From assembly GCA_002840685.1 (NCBI GenBank), contig PHBU01000003.1, positions 124,001 to 188,000 on the forward strand: 64,000 nucleotides of DNA, given 5' to 3'. The DNA comes from Chloroflexi bacterium HGW-Chloroflexi-6 (lineage in GTDB: Bacteria; Chloroflexota; Anaerolineae; Anaerolineales; Villigracilaceae). Both the position numbers and the translations under genes were made by a program. The notes beneath the pieces are model-generated. The model was not told where the DNA came from, ran no database searches, and saw only the letters and a program-made list of their open reading frames with translations. Below are positions 54,700 to 62,334 of this stretch, piece by piece (positions within the stretch are counted from its first letter, which is position 1; each line of letters begins with the position of its first letter).

Positions 54700-54909
54700 T
54701 TATTTCGGGCGCACACCCCAGCCTTGCAGGTTGGCAAAGGGCAGAACGAAGACCGGCACCGTCAGACCGTTTGGAAAAATCGCACCTTTGAGTTGGATGT
54801 ATTCCTTTTCGTAATCCACCTTTACCAGGTCGCCGCCGATGACCACACCGCCAACAATAAAATAAACCTGAGTGCCTTCTTTGATCACTTTCAAAAAATC
54901 AACGAGCAT
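54700..54909 (-). CDS. Small protein of unknown function (69 residues)
   Basis: The protein begins MLVDFLKVIKEGTQVYFIV and is predicted to be mostly beta-strand with alternating hydrophobics (GGVVIGGDLVKVDYEKEYI), ending LQGWGVRPK. GGAGG at 54916-54920, 6 bases before ATG 54909, and a terminator at its end support a real gene. Hfq-like or SH3-like small barrels come to mind from the strand pattern, but no family was recognised. Confidence 0.75.
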   Translation of the reverse strand: MLVDFLKVIKEGTQVYFIVGGVVIGGDLVKVDYEKEYIQLKGAIFPNGLTVPVFVLPFANLQGWGVRPK

Positions 54910-55029
54910 TTTAAACCTCCGCGCAAAAGTGGATTGAATGGGCAGGTTACTACTGGAACCGGGTAATAGTCAAGCATAGGCTATCATGACCCCAACCAAT
55001 TATCGCACAAATTTGTTTTTAAGTATGGA

Positions 55030-55058
55030 TTGACACCTTGCCGCACAAATATTACAAT
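55030..55058 (+). promoter_or_regulatory. Sigma-70-type promoter for the lipoprotein gene
   Basis: TTGACA (55030-55035) and TACAAT (55053-55058) are separated by 17 bases; the start codon lies about 50 bases downstream. Confidence 0.88.
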
Positions 55059-55107
55059 TATTATGAGAAATATCTTATTTAGCGTAATCAAAACAAAAGG
55101 AGATTGC

Positions 55108-55566
55108 ATGTCACTCAAAAAGAAGTTGTTATTGCCCTTGATTTTGGTTTTATCTGTATTTGTCCTGACGGCCTGCAGCAGCGCTTACATCGATGCTCTT
55201 AACCCGGCCATCGATGAATTTAACAATGCCACCAGCGCCCTGAATGCCCAAATTGATATTGTCAATGCCGACAATGCCAAGTTCACCGATCCGCAGTGGG
55301 TCGCTGACACCGAAACCCAGCTGGCCCTTGTGCGCGGCGCAGGCCAGGCCTTGAAAAGCCTGCCAGCCCCCGATTCGGATGAATACACCAAGTTGAGCGG
55401 CCTGGTTGAGCAGTTGGGCGACGCCACAATCGAGGCCGCTGATGCTTATAGTGCGGCGATCAAATCTGGGGATGTTTCCAGAATAAGCGATGCCAACCCC
55501 AGCATGGATAAAATTAACGAGTTATTGCCGCAGATCAACGCCGAGGTCGGGCGTTTGAGCGAGTAA
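55108..55566 (+). CDS. Small helical lipoprotein
   Basis: The 152-residue product has a lipoprotein signal with lipobox LTAC (Cys near 24), then a helix-rich Ala/Asp-rich domain. AAAGGAG at 55097-55103 supports ATG 55108. It is a monocistronic gene between a strong promoter and a terminator. The family was not recognised; a cell-surface role is all that the signal supports. Confidence 0.82.
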   Translation: MSLKKKLLLPLILVLSVFVLTACSSAYIDALNPAIDEFNNATSALNAQIDIVNADNAKFTDPQWVADTETQLALVRGAGQALKSLPAPDSDEYTKLSGLVEQLGDATIEAADAYSAAIKSGDVSRISDANPSMDKINELLPQINAEVGRLSE

Positions 55567-55579
55567 ACAAAAAGAAAGC

Positions 55580-55616
55580 CAAACCGGCCTGGAAGAAAGA
55601 CAGGCCGGTTTTTAGT
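55580..55616. terminator. Terminator after the lipoprotein gene
   Basis: AAACCGGCCTG pairs with CAGGCCGGTTT around GAAGAAAGA, with T-rich sequence after it on plus. The convergent methyltransferase gene ends 20 bases further. Confidence 0.85.
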
Positions 55617-55637
55617 TTAACGGGGATGAAACGCTGC

Positions 55638-56441
55638 TTATTCTTGCTTTCTGCCTATGTACAGGATATGGTCAGATGCGCCGATGGCTGCCGGATCTTT
55701 GCTGATGCGGTAATTCAGATCAGCCCAGGTTTCGAAATCTTTGCCTTCCAGTGAATTGATGTAGGTTTCATGCCCGGCGGCGACACCCTGACAGCCCATT
55801 CGGTAGATTGTCTTAAAGCCGGCAGCTTCGCCCAATGGGATAACCTCATCTGGGTGGGCAAAGTAGGCATCGGTGAAACCATCCTCGTCGCCAACGTTGA
55901 CGCCGGTGGTCAGCAGTTTCTCGTTGGTGTCTGGTTCTTCCAGCACCCAGGCAAAACCTTTCGATGCGCCATCGCGGAAGGCAGCAAAACGTGAAATGAA
56001 CGTAGCAAAAACCGTTCCGCCTGGTTTGAGCAGTCGCCAGGTTTCGCGCAAAGCCTGCAAGCGTTCCTCGTAAGCCCACAGATGGTAAAGCGGACCCATC
56101 AACAGGGCCGCATCAAAGCTCTGGGCCGGAAATATCGACAGGTCCAGGGCGTTGGCCTGCAGGATTTGCTCAGGATGCAGGTTCAGCTCGATGGCTTTTT
56201 CCCGTGCGAAGGCCAGGTTGCCCGGCGAAAGATCGACCAGACTTACCCGGTAGCCTGATTCCGTCAGGGCGAAGGTGTATCGCCCCGGGCCGCCGCCAAT
56301 GTCAACCACCCGCGCCGGAGCCGGCGGCAGGAACTCTTTCAGCGCCCGCAGAGTGACAGCCAACTCGGTGCGGTGGCGTATCCCCAGGCGATCCCATTCG
56401 TTCTGCACATTTTCATCATAGAAATTTTGAACGTTGGACAT
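55638..56441 (-). CDS. Class I SAM-dependent methyltransferase
   Basis: The 267-residue protein has SAM motif I VVDIGGGPGRYTFAL (about 45-59), post-I VSLVDLSPGNLAFA, and motif IV/V ALLMGPLYHLW, all of the Methyltransf_11/25 type. I chose ATG 56441 (MSNVQNFYDENV) because AGGAAA precedes it and the sequence upstream is the end of the NUDIX gene in another frame. It overlaps that gene by 26 bases. The substrate is unknown. Confidence 0.88.
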   Translation of the reverse strand: MSNVQNFYDENVQNEWDRLGIRHRTELAVTLRALKEFLPPAPARVVDIGGGPGRYTFALTESGYRVSLVDLSPGNLAFAREKAIELNLHPEQILQANALDLSIFPAQSFDAALLMGPLYHLWAYEERLQALRETWRLLKPGGTVFATFISRFAAFRDGASKGFAWVLEEPDTNEKLLTTGVNVGDEDGFTDAYFAHPDEVIPLGEAAGFKTIYRMGCQGVAAGHETYINSLEGKDFETWADLNYRISKDPAAIGASDHILYIGRKQE

Positions 56442-56892
56442 GATCGTTTCCTGTGTGCTTATATTGTTCGATAACCGGGATGATCGGCGGACTGATATTT
56501 TCGGGGATTTCATTTACTGCAAACCAGCCAAAATCTGTATGTTCGTGATTGATCGTCACACTTCCGTGCCAGTCTTGTGAGAGGTAAACGATCGTCACAT
56601 TGTAGACTTCGTCGCCGTTGGGGTATTTGTAATACAGTTCCGGCCCTGAAAAGACGCCAAATAACGACATTTCATTGATTTTAATGCTGGTTTCCTCGAG
56701 CGTTTCGCGTTTGGCGGCTTGCTCCACATATTCGCCTGGCTCGGTTGCGCCGCCGGGTGGCCCCCAGCAGCCGCTATCAGAGCGTTTCATCAGCAACAGG
56801 CGCTTTTGCGAATCCACAACCAGGATCGCCGCACCCACCATCAAAATCGGACGGTGACCGATCAGCTTGCGCAGTTCGAGTAGATGTTCCAT
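56416..56892 (-). CDS. NUDIX hydrolase
   Basis: The 158-residue protein has a Nudix box GGATEPGEYVEQAAKRETLEET (GX5EX7REXXEE), with Thr at the usual final Gly position. Nudix enzymes hydrolyse nucleoside diphosphate-linked compounds; its target is unknown. The stop overlaps the methyltransferase start, and the start follows the DinB gene's stop by one base, so the three genes are tightly coupled. Confidence 0.9.
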   Translation of the reverse strand: MEHLLELRKLIGHRPILMVGAAILVVDSQKRLLLMKRSDSGCWGPPGGATEPGEYVEQAAKRETLEETSIKINEMSLFGVFSGPELYYKYPNGDEVYNVTIVYLSQDWHGSVTINHEHTDFGWFAVNEIPENISPPIIPVIEQYKHTGNDHVQRSKFL

Positions 56893-57417
56893 CTACCAGT
56901 CCCCGGCATAGCCGATCGGGTAGCTGCCAGCTTGCAGGTTGACCCAGGCCCAATGCAACTCGACCAGTTGGCGGGAGTGGAGCAGATCGTGGGCGACCCA
57001 AGCTGCAAACATTTCCCCGGCCTGCATTTCCCGGCCCCAGGGAGCGCTTGCGCTGGCCTGCCAGTCTGCGTTTTTTAGTCCCGACAGCCACCGGATCGAT
57101 TTCTCGCGTTCGCGCAGGAAGTTCTGGAGCGATTCAGCCAGATCGCGGGTGTTATAGGCCCGTTCGACCACCCAGAGCGGCGGATTGATGGGCGGCCAAT
57201 CGGCTCCCGATTGGCTGAGCAGGATCTCGAGCCGCGTGCGAAAGTCGAGCATTTCTTCATCGTAGAGATGGTTAACCACTTCAAGCAGCGACCAGGTTTC
57301 AGGGTCCGGTTTCCAGCGCGCCTGTTCATCGCTGACATCGCTTGCCAGGGCCTGTATGCGCCGGGTATTGGCCAGGAATTGCGCGAAAAGCGCGTCAAAG
57401 TTCAATTTTTGATCCAT
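56893..57417 (-). CDS. DinB-family (DinB_2) metal-binding protein
   Basis: The 174-residue helical protein has the DinB His triad: VNHLYDEEML (His near 51) and AAWVAHDLLHSRQL (two His near 140-145). DinB proteins are putative metal-dependent thiol transferases or hydrolases. It lies 7 bases after the FAD enzyme gene and 1 base before the NUDIX gene on minus. The physiological role is unknown. Confidence 0.85.
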   Translation of the reverse strand: MDQKLNFDALFAQFLANTRRIQALASDVSDEQARWKPDPETWSLLEVVNHLYDEEMLDFRTRLEILLSQSGADWPPINPPLWVVERAYNTRDLAESLQNFLREREKSIRWLSGLKNADWQASASAPWGREMQAGEMFAAWVAHDLLHSRQLVELHWAWVNLQAGSYPIGYAGDW

Positions 57418-57424
57418 TTTTCAC

Positions 57425-58675
57425 CTAAAAGCGTTCCGGCCCAAACGGACGGATATCAACGGTGGGCTGGATGCCGTTTGCCAGTTCTGCCACCACCTGA
57501 CCGGTGCCGGGGCCGAGCGACAACCCGAGCATGGCATGGCCGGTGGCCAGGATCAGGTTTCCGTGGCGCGGCGATTTGCCAAGGATCGGCATCCCGTCCG
57601 GGGTGGTGGGGCGCAGCCCGGCCCAGGTTTCACTGATGGCCAGTTCGTCATCCAGATGAATGTATTCGCGCACAGCGCGTTCGATGTTGATGATCCAGCG
57701 CAAATCGGGGGTGGTGGACATTTCGCCGATTTCGAGCCGGCCGGTGAAGCGCAGTTTTTCTCCCATTGGGGTGACGGCAACTTTGCGCTCGCCGAGCAGA
57801 AGCGCGCCGCGCGGCATGATTTTCGTGGCAGGCATGGTCAGGCTGTACCCGCGCGCTGGTTGGATGGGGAGATTCAGCCCGAGATCGCGCCCGACTTGCG
57901 GTGACCAGGCCCCGGCGGCCAGCACGACCAGGGCCGGCTCAAACTCTTCGGAGGGACTGACAACGCGGGTGATCCTGCCGCCGCTCGTCTCGATTTTGGC
58001 GACCGGGGTGTTTTCGCGCAGGTCCGCACCCAATTCACGGACGCGCTCTTTGAGCAGGCGCAAAAACTCACCGGGGTGGAGCGATGAATCGCCGGTGAAA
58101 TCGACCCCGCCGATGATATCGTCCAAAGCGGCCGGTTCGCGTTTGTGGAGGGCGTCGCGGTCCAGGATTTCGGCAGGCATATCGTGTTGGTGGAGCAGTT
58201 CGGCTTCGTGGCGCCCGCCTGCGAAGGCCGATTCGGTCTTGTAGAGAAAGAGCAGGCCGGTTTCCTGATAACTGCATGCGAATTTTTCTTCAGCGATCAG
58301 GTCGGCAAAATTTTTGGCGCTCAACAAGCCCAACGCTTTGAAAGGCGGAATGGCGCGGGTCACGTTTGCTTCGTTGCAGGCGGCCGTAAAACGGATCAGC
58401 CAGCTGATATAGGCTGGCGACAGGCTGACTTTCAGCCCAAACGGGCTGCGCGGCGGGTCGAGCATCCATTTTATGGCGGTGGGGATGACCCCCGGCGCGG
58501 CCAGCGGCACGATGTGACTCGGCACGATATGCCCGGCGTTGCCCGCCGAACTGCCCTGCCCAATCGCGGCCTGGTCAAGCACAGTCACATTCCGGCCAGA
58601 TTTGAGCAAATAGTATGCGGCGCTCAGCCCAATCGCCCCGCCGCCGATGATGAGAACGTCTGTTTTTGTAGTCAT
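57425..58675 (-). CDS. FAD-dependent oxidoreductase (DadA-like), probable D-hydroxyproline dehydrogenase
   Basis: The 416-residue protein has the FAD-binding DVLIIGGGAIGLSAAYYL at the N-terminus and a C-terminal GLRPTTPDGMPILGKSP segment followed by GHAMLGLSLGPGTGQ, the pattern of D-amino acid dehydrogenases. With the proline-racemase-family and DapA-family genes upstream on the same strand, it likely oxidises cis-4-hydroxy-D-proline. DadA-like enzymes are hard to separate by motif, so this assignment rests on the gene cluster. Confidence 0.85.
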   Translation of the reverse strand: MTTKTDVLIIGGGAIGLSAAYYLLKSGRNVTVLDQAAIGQGSSAGNAGHIVPSHIVPLAAPGVIPTAIKWMLDPPRSPFGLKVSLSPAYISWLIRFTAACNEANVTRAIPPFKALGLLSAKNFADLIAEEKFACSYQETGLLFLYKTESAFAGGRHEAELLHQHDMPAEILDRDALHKREPAALDDIIGGVDFTGDSSLHPGEFLRLLKERVRELGADLRENTPVAKIETSGGRITRVVSPSEEFEPALVVLAAGAWSPQVGRDLGLNLPIQPARGYSLTMPATKIMPRGALLLGERKVAVTPMGEKLRFTGRLEIGEMSTTPDLRWIINIERAVREYIHLDDELAISETWAGLRPTTPDGMPILGKSPRHGNLILATGHAMLGLSLGPGTGQVVAELANGIQPTVDIRPFGPERF

Positions 58676-58792
58676 GGTTTCCTCTATTATGTCACCGCGA
58701 GCGCCTGATCTTGGCGCGTGGCGGTCTCCGATTAAACGAATTGCCCCGCTGACGGGGGATTGCTTCGCCAGAGAGCGGCTCGCAATGACACC

Positions 58793-59740
58793 CTACATGC
58801 GGATTCCTTCTCCAAATGGGTCACGCTCGTCGATCAGAAGCTGACCTTCGCCCATGACCCAGGCTTCACCGGTGATGGTTGGGATGATGTTGCCATCCTG
58901 AACCTGGACGCTGCCCTCGAAGATGCTCCCAACGATAGATTGCTGCCGCCAAACCTGACCTGCTGCCAGTTTGCCGTCTGCCGTTAAACAGGCCAGCTTG
59001 GCGCTGGTGCCGGTTCCGCAGGGCGAGCGGTCGTAGGCTTTGCCGGGGCACAGCACAAAGCTCTGGCTGTCGGCATCAGAAGAAGGGCCGAACAACTCAA
59101 CGTGGTCGATCTCGTGCCCGTCGATGGCGGTGATGCCCATTTTGGTGTAGGTCTCACGCACACGCCAGGCGAATTCGGTCAACTGCTCCAGGTTTTTGAG
59201 CGAGATTTCAAGCCCATGATCGTGACACAGAAAGAACCAGTTGCCGCCCCAGGCCACGTCGCCGTGGATGGTGCGCTCGTCGATTTGGACGGCGATATGC
59301 TCCAGCAGCCGGTAAGCAGGGATGTTGCGAACAGAAACGCGGTTGGGATAGCCAGAATCCGCTTCTGCGGGGTGGAGCGTCGCTTCCACCACCCCGACCG
59401 GGGTTTCGATGCGATACGTACCGGGTTGGATCTTTTTCTGATAGGAAAGCGAGGCGATCAACCCGATCGTGCCGTGTCCGCACATGCCCAGGTAGCCGAC
59501 ATTGTTGAAGAAGATCACTCCCAACTGGCAGGTTGGGTCGGCGGGCGGGACGAGCAGTGCCCCGACCATCACATCGTTGCCGCGTGGTTCGCAGAGTACC
59601 TTGGTGCGGAAGTTGTCGTGCTGTTCGAGCGTGGCTAACTGCTCGGCAACGGTGCCCGGGCCGAGGGGCGGAAAGCCCTCGCTGATCAAACGGGTTGGTT
59701 CTCCGCCGGTGTGAGAGTCCAGAAATGGGATGCGCTTCAT
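58793..59740 (-). CDS. Proline racemase family protein, probable 4-hydroxyproline 2-epimerase
   Basis: The 315-residue protein has two catalytic Cys segments, MCGHGTIG (near residue 88) and SPCGTGTSAKLA (near 250), both Cys as in epimerases and racemases; dehydratases of the family have Ser/Thr at one position. I chose the second ATG (59740; MKRIPFLDSHTGG) because GGAGG at 59746-59750 overlaps the first ATG (59752). It would convert trans-4-hydroxy-L-proline to cis-4-hydroxy-D-proline. Confidence 0.88.
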   Translation of the reverse strand: MKRIPFLDSHTGGEPTRLISEGFPPLGPGTVAEQLATLEQHDNFRTKVLCEPRGNDVMVGALLVPPADPTCQLGVIFFNNVGYLGMCGHGTIGLIASLSYQKKIQPGTYRIETPVGVVEATLHPAEADSGYPNRVSVRNIPAYRLLEHIAVQIDERTIHGDVAWGGNWFFLCHDHGLEISLKNLEQLTEFAWRVRETYTKMGITAIDGHEIDHVELFGPSSDADSQSFVLCPGKAYDRSPCGTGTSAKLACLTADGKLAAGQVWRQQSIVGSIFEGSVQVQDGNIIPTITGEAWVMGEGQLLIDERDPFGEGIRM

Positions 59741-59758
59741 CGCGGCCTCCATAAAGAG

Positions 59759-59821
59759 ATTTGAGATTGGTGATTTGTGATTGGCGATTTTTTTAGCAAT
59801 CTAAAATCAAAAATCTCAAAT
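59759..59821. repeat. Family C inverted repeat between hydroxyproline genes
   Basis: ATTTGAGATTGGTGATTTGTGATT (59759-59782) matches the reverse complement of 59798-59821 at about 20 of 24 positions. It resembles the repeat at 15356-15401 in sequence style (GATTGGTGATTGG). Confidence 0.65.
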
Positions 59822-59826
59822 CCCGG

Positions 59827-60696
59827 TTAGATGTTCTTGAAAATCCGCTCGAATTCAGCGCGGTCTTCAGCGGTCAGCGGTAAGAGCGGGCGGCGAGGAG
59901 CCCCGACCTCGAAACCGAGTAGTTCGCAGCCCAGTTTGACCTTTTGAGTGTAGCTGCCACTTTCAAGGTTGCGCATGAGCGGCAGCAGCCTGTCCATGGC
60001 GGCGCGGGCGCTGACGAAATCGTTTTTGAGCGCGGCTTCGAGCACGGCGGCGTGCTGGCGCGGGGCGCAGGAGGCTCCGCCGCCGATCCAGGCGGTTGTG
60101 CCCCACAGGAAGTAGTCGAGGGCCTGGTCGTCGGAGCCGCAGATCATCTGGTAGCGGCCGCCGTAGCGCAGGCGGAACTCGTAGACGCGAGACATGTCAC
60201 CGGAGGCTTCCTTGATGCCGATCACGTTGGGCAGGTCGAGCAGACCGTCCATCACCTCGTAACCGACCTCGGTTCCGGCGCGCCAGGGGAAGTTATAGAG
60301 CGTGATCGGTATGCTGACGCTCTCGGCGACGGCGCGGTAGTGGGCGAGCAGCTCGCGCTGGTTGGGGCGCGAATAGGGCGGGACGGCCACCATCAGCGCA
60401 TCGTAACCGATCTTTTCTGCGGCCTGTGAGTAGCGGATGACATCCCGGGTTGCCCCCGAGTTGGTTCCGGCGATGAGCGTGACCCGCCCGTTCGCTTGGT
60501 TTTTGACAAACTGGAACAGCTCCAGCCGTTCGGGTTCGCTCAGGGCGTAAACCTCGCCAGTGGTGCCGCCTGGGACGAGACCCGCGATGCCGTTCTCGAT
60601 CAGGTATTCGATCAGTTGGGCGAGGACAGGGTAATTGATGTTTTCATCTGCATCGAAGGGGGTGATGATTGGGGCGTAGATTCCGGTTAGTTGCAT
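59827..60696 (-). CDS. DapA-family aldolase/deaminase, probable pyrroline-4-hydroxy-2-carboxylate deaminase
   Basis: The 289-residue protein is a DHDPS/NAL-type TIM barrel with GGTTGEVYALS (about 42-52), LYNFPWRAG with the catalytic Tyr, and Schiff-base Lys in IGIKEASGDMSR. AAGGAGA a few bases before ATG 60696 supports this start over the upstream in-frame ATG. In hydroxyproline pathways this family deaminates pyrroline-4-hydroxy-2-carboxylate to 2-oxoglutarate semialdehyde; KGSA dehydrogenase, the next step, is not in the window. True DapA function is possible but less likely given the neighbours. Confidence 0.87.
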   Translation of the reverse strand: MQLTGIYAPIITPFDADENINYPVLAQLIEYLIENGIAGLVPGGTTGEVYALSEPERLELFQFVKNQANGRVTLIAGTNSGATRDVIRYSQAAEKIGYDALMVAVPPYSRPNQRELLAHYRAVAESVSIPITLYNFPWRAGTEVGYEVMDGLLDLPNVIGIKEASGDMSRVYEFRLRYGGRYQMICGSDDQALDYFLWGTTAWIGGGASCAPRQHAAVLEAALKNDFVSARAAMDRLLPLMRNLESGSYTQKVKLGCELLGFEVGAPRRPLLPLTAEDRAEFERIFKNI

Positions 60697-60792
60697 GGTT
60701 TCTCCTTGGGGTGAGACATTCAAATTGGATCATTATGAAGAAAATGCCGAAGTGATCGTTGCTTGCCGCTTTGATGATGTTTGCGAGGTTGG

Positions 60793-61254
60793 CTAAATCC
60801 GTTTGACCATCACCAGGCAGGGGTTGTTTTCATCCCAGATCTGGCTGAATTCTTCCAGTGGGCGAAAGCCCATGGCTGCATAAAAGGCGCGGGTTTTGGC
60901 GTAGCTGGCATCAGCGTTGGATGGGCCAAGCGTTTTAACCTGCAGATATTCGATATTTCGGTTTTTGGCATGTTCTTCCGCTTTTTCGATCAGCGCGCGT
61001 CCGATGCCGTTGTGATGAAAGGCGGGCAGGATGCCCATGACATAGATTTCGGCCGACCAGGGATTGTGCAATTTCAGGCTCAGGAAGCCAACCGTTTGCT
61101 GGCCTGTTTTTGCCAGGAATGTCGGCAGGCCGGGGATGGTCTCTGCGTAACCCTGAAGGGCGGCTTCGAGACCAAACCAATCGGGCAGGGCGCGCAGGAT
61201 GCGTTCGCAGTCGCCGGATGGTTCAAAGAAGGGGCCTTCGATGTTGAAATTCAT
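60793..61254 (-). CDS. GNAT-family N-acetyltransferase
   Basis: The 153-residue protein has the GNAT acetyl-CoA-binding segment GILPAFHHNGIGRALIEKAEE (Q/RxxGxG/A, near 75-95) and the later FYAAMGFRPLEEF. The ATG overlaps the amidotransferase stop in ATGA, so the two are translated together. The acceptor substrate is unknown. Confidence 0.9.
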   Translation of the reverse strand: MNFNIEGPFFEPSGDCERILRALPDWFGLEAALQGYAETIPGLPTFLAKTGQQTVGFLSLKLHNPWSAEIYVMGILPAFHHNGIGRALIEKAEEHAKNRNIEYLQVKTLGPSNADASYAKTRAFYAAMGFRPLEEFSQIWDENNPCLVMVKRI

Positions 61255-61970
61255 GGCCGGTTAAATACCAATCTAGCAAAGCGCTGTAACACCTGTGCCG
61301 CAACCGGTGTTTCGCGGACGGTACTAAGGATTTTCTCGGGGTTTTGACCTTGCGCCAGCAACTCGGCGCTTTCGGCGTGGATGTAGGCGCGGGCCATGTC
61401 GGCGTCCATTTCGGGGTGGAATTGCAGGCCCCAGGCGTTTGCCCCGATGCGGAAGGCCTGGTTGGCATCCCAATCGTCAAAGGCCAGGCGGGTTGCCATC
61501 GGCGGCAGTTTGAGCGCGGATTGAGCGTGGCTGACCTGGGCCTCGAAACCCGGTCCCAGGCCGCCCAGCAGCGGGTCTGCCTGCCCTTCAGGGGTCAGTT
61601 GGAGGCTCGTGGTGCCTTCCTGTGTGCCGCGCGGATTATTGGCTACCTCGCCGCCCAGGGCGTAAGCCAAAAGCTGGTGGCCGTAGCACACCCCCAGGGT
61701 CGGGAGGCCGGCTTCAACAGCAGATTTCGTCCAGGCGGCAGTGCGCTCGCTCCAGTCGAGGTGCTCGGTGACCATGTTGTGCGAGCCGGTCAGCAGCATA
61801 CCGGTGATCTCTTCCAGCGGCGGAAAATCTACCCCGCTGCGCGGGTCGAATACCTGCACGAGAGACGCGTCCAGCTCGAGGCCGGCGATGAACCAGTCTT
61901 CAAAGTCCCCGCGCCGGGCGGCGAGTTCAGGCAAAGTATCGCCGAGTTTGACGATGATCAGCTTTTTCAT
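61251..61970 (-). CDS. Class I glutamine amidotransferase-like protein
   Basis: The 239-residue protein has the triad of class I GATases: Cys in LGVCYGHQLLAYALGG (near residue 95) and His and Glu in LQFHPEMDADM. It resembles stand-alone GMP-synthase-like amidotransferases (YfeJ type) rather than a subunit of a biosynthetic complex. It overlaps the GNAT gene by 4 bases and lies 3 bases after the membrane protein gene. Confidence 0.9.
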   Translation of the reverse strand: MKKLIIVKLGDTLPELAARRGDFEDWFIAGLELDASLVQVFDPRSGVDFPPLEEITGMLLTGSHNMVTEHLDWSERTAAWTKSAVEAGLPTLGVCYGHQLLAYALGGEVANNPRGTQEGTTSLQLTPEGQADPLLGGLGPGFEAQVSHAQSALKLPPMATRLAFDDWDANQAFRIGANAWGLQFHPEMDADMARAYIHAESAELLAQGQNPEKILSTVRETPVAAQVLQRFARLVFNRP

Positions 61971-61973
61971 GGC

Positions 61974-62327
61974 TCAAACGCCGCCAACCAGCACAGAGAA
62001 GACGGCCAGCAGGCACAGGGGAATCCCGACCAGGGCCAACCCGGCCAACCAGCCCGGCCAGATGCGCGCATCCTTGTGGCGCGCCCACTCGAAAGCGTTA
62101 AAGGCCAGCAACCCCAGGTTGAGTACGGTCGGGCAGCAGAAGGCCGTCCAGACGAAGGAATACCAGATCTCGCGCAGATCCTCGGGCGTGCTGGATGACA
62201 TGCCCGCGCCTACGAATCCCAGGCTCATGATGGAGCACGCAAATACCAGTCCTGCAACGTTGACTGCCAGCGAGATGTAGAAGCCTTTTTGAAAAGCGGC
62301 TGATTTGTGGAAGGGTTCAGGAATCAT
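61974..62327 (-). CDS. Small membrane protein of unknown function
   Basis: The 117-residue protein has about three membrane helices (ISLAVNVAGLVFACSIM, TAFCCPTVLNLGLLAFNAF, WLAGLALVGIPLCLLAVF) and no recognised family. It lies between the amidotransferase gene (3 bases) and the truncated repeat protein gene (7 bases), so the four genes may share one transcript. Confidence 0.75.
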   Translation of the reverse strand: MIPEPFHKSAAFQKGFYISLAVNVAGLVFACSIMSLGFVGAGMSSSTPEDLREIWYSFVWTAFCCPTVLNLGLLAFNAFEWARHKDARIWPGWLAGLALVGIPLCLLAVFSVLVGGV

Positions 62328-62334
62328 GATTATT

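Noticed and set aside
57425..60696. Lysine biosynthesis (true DapA) or plain D-alanine dehydrogenase function
   Set aside because: Co-location with a two-Cys proline-racemase-family epimerase fits hydroxyproline breakdown better; other lysine genes are absent. It is kept only as an alternative.
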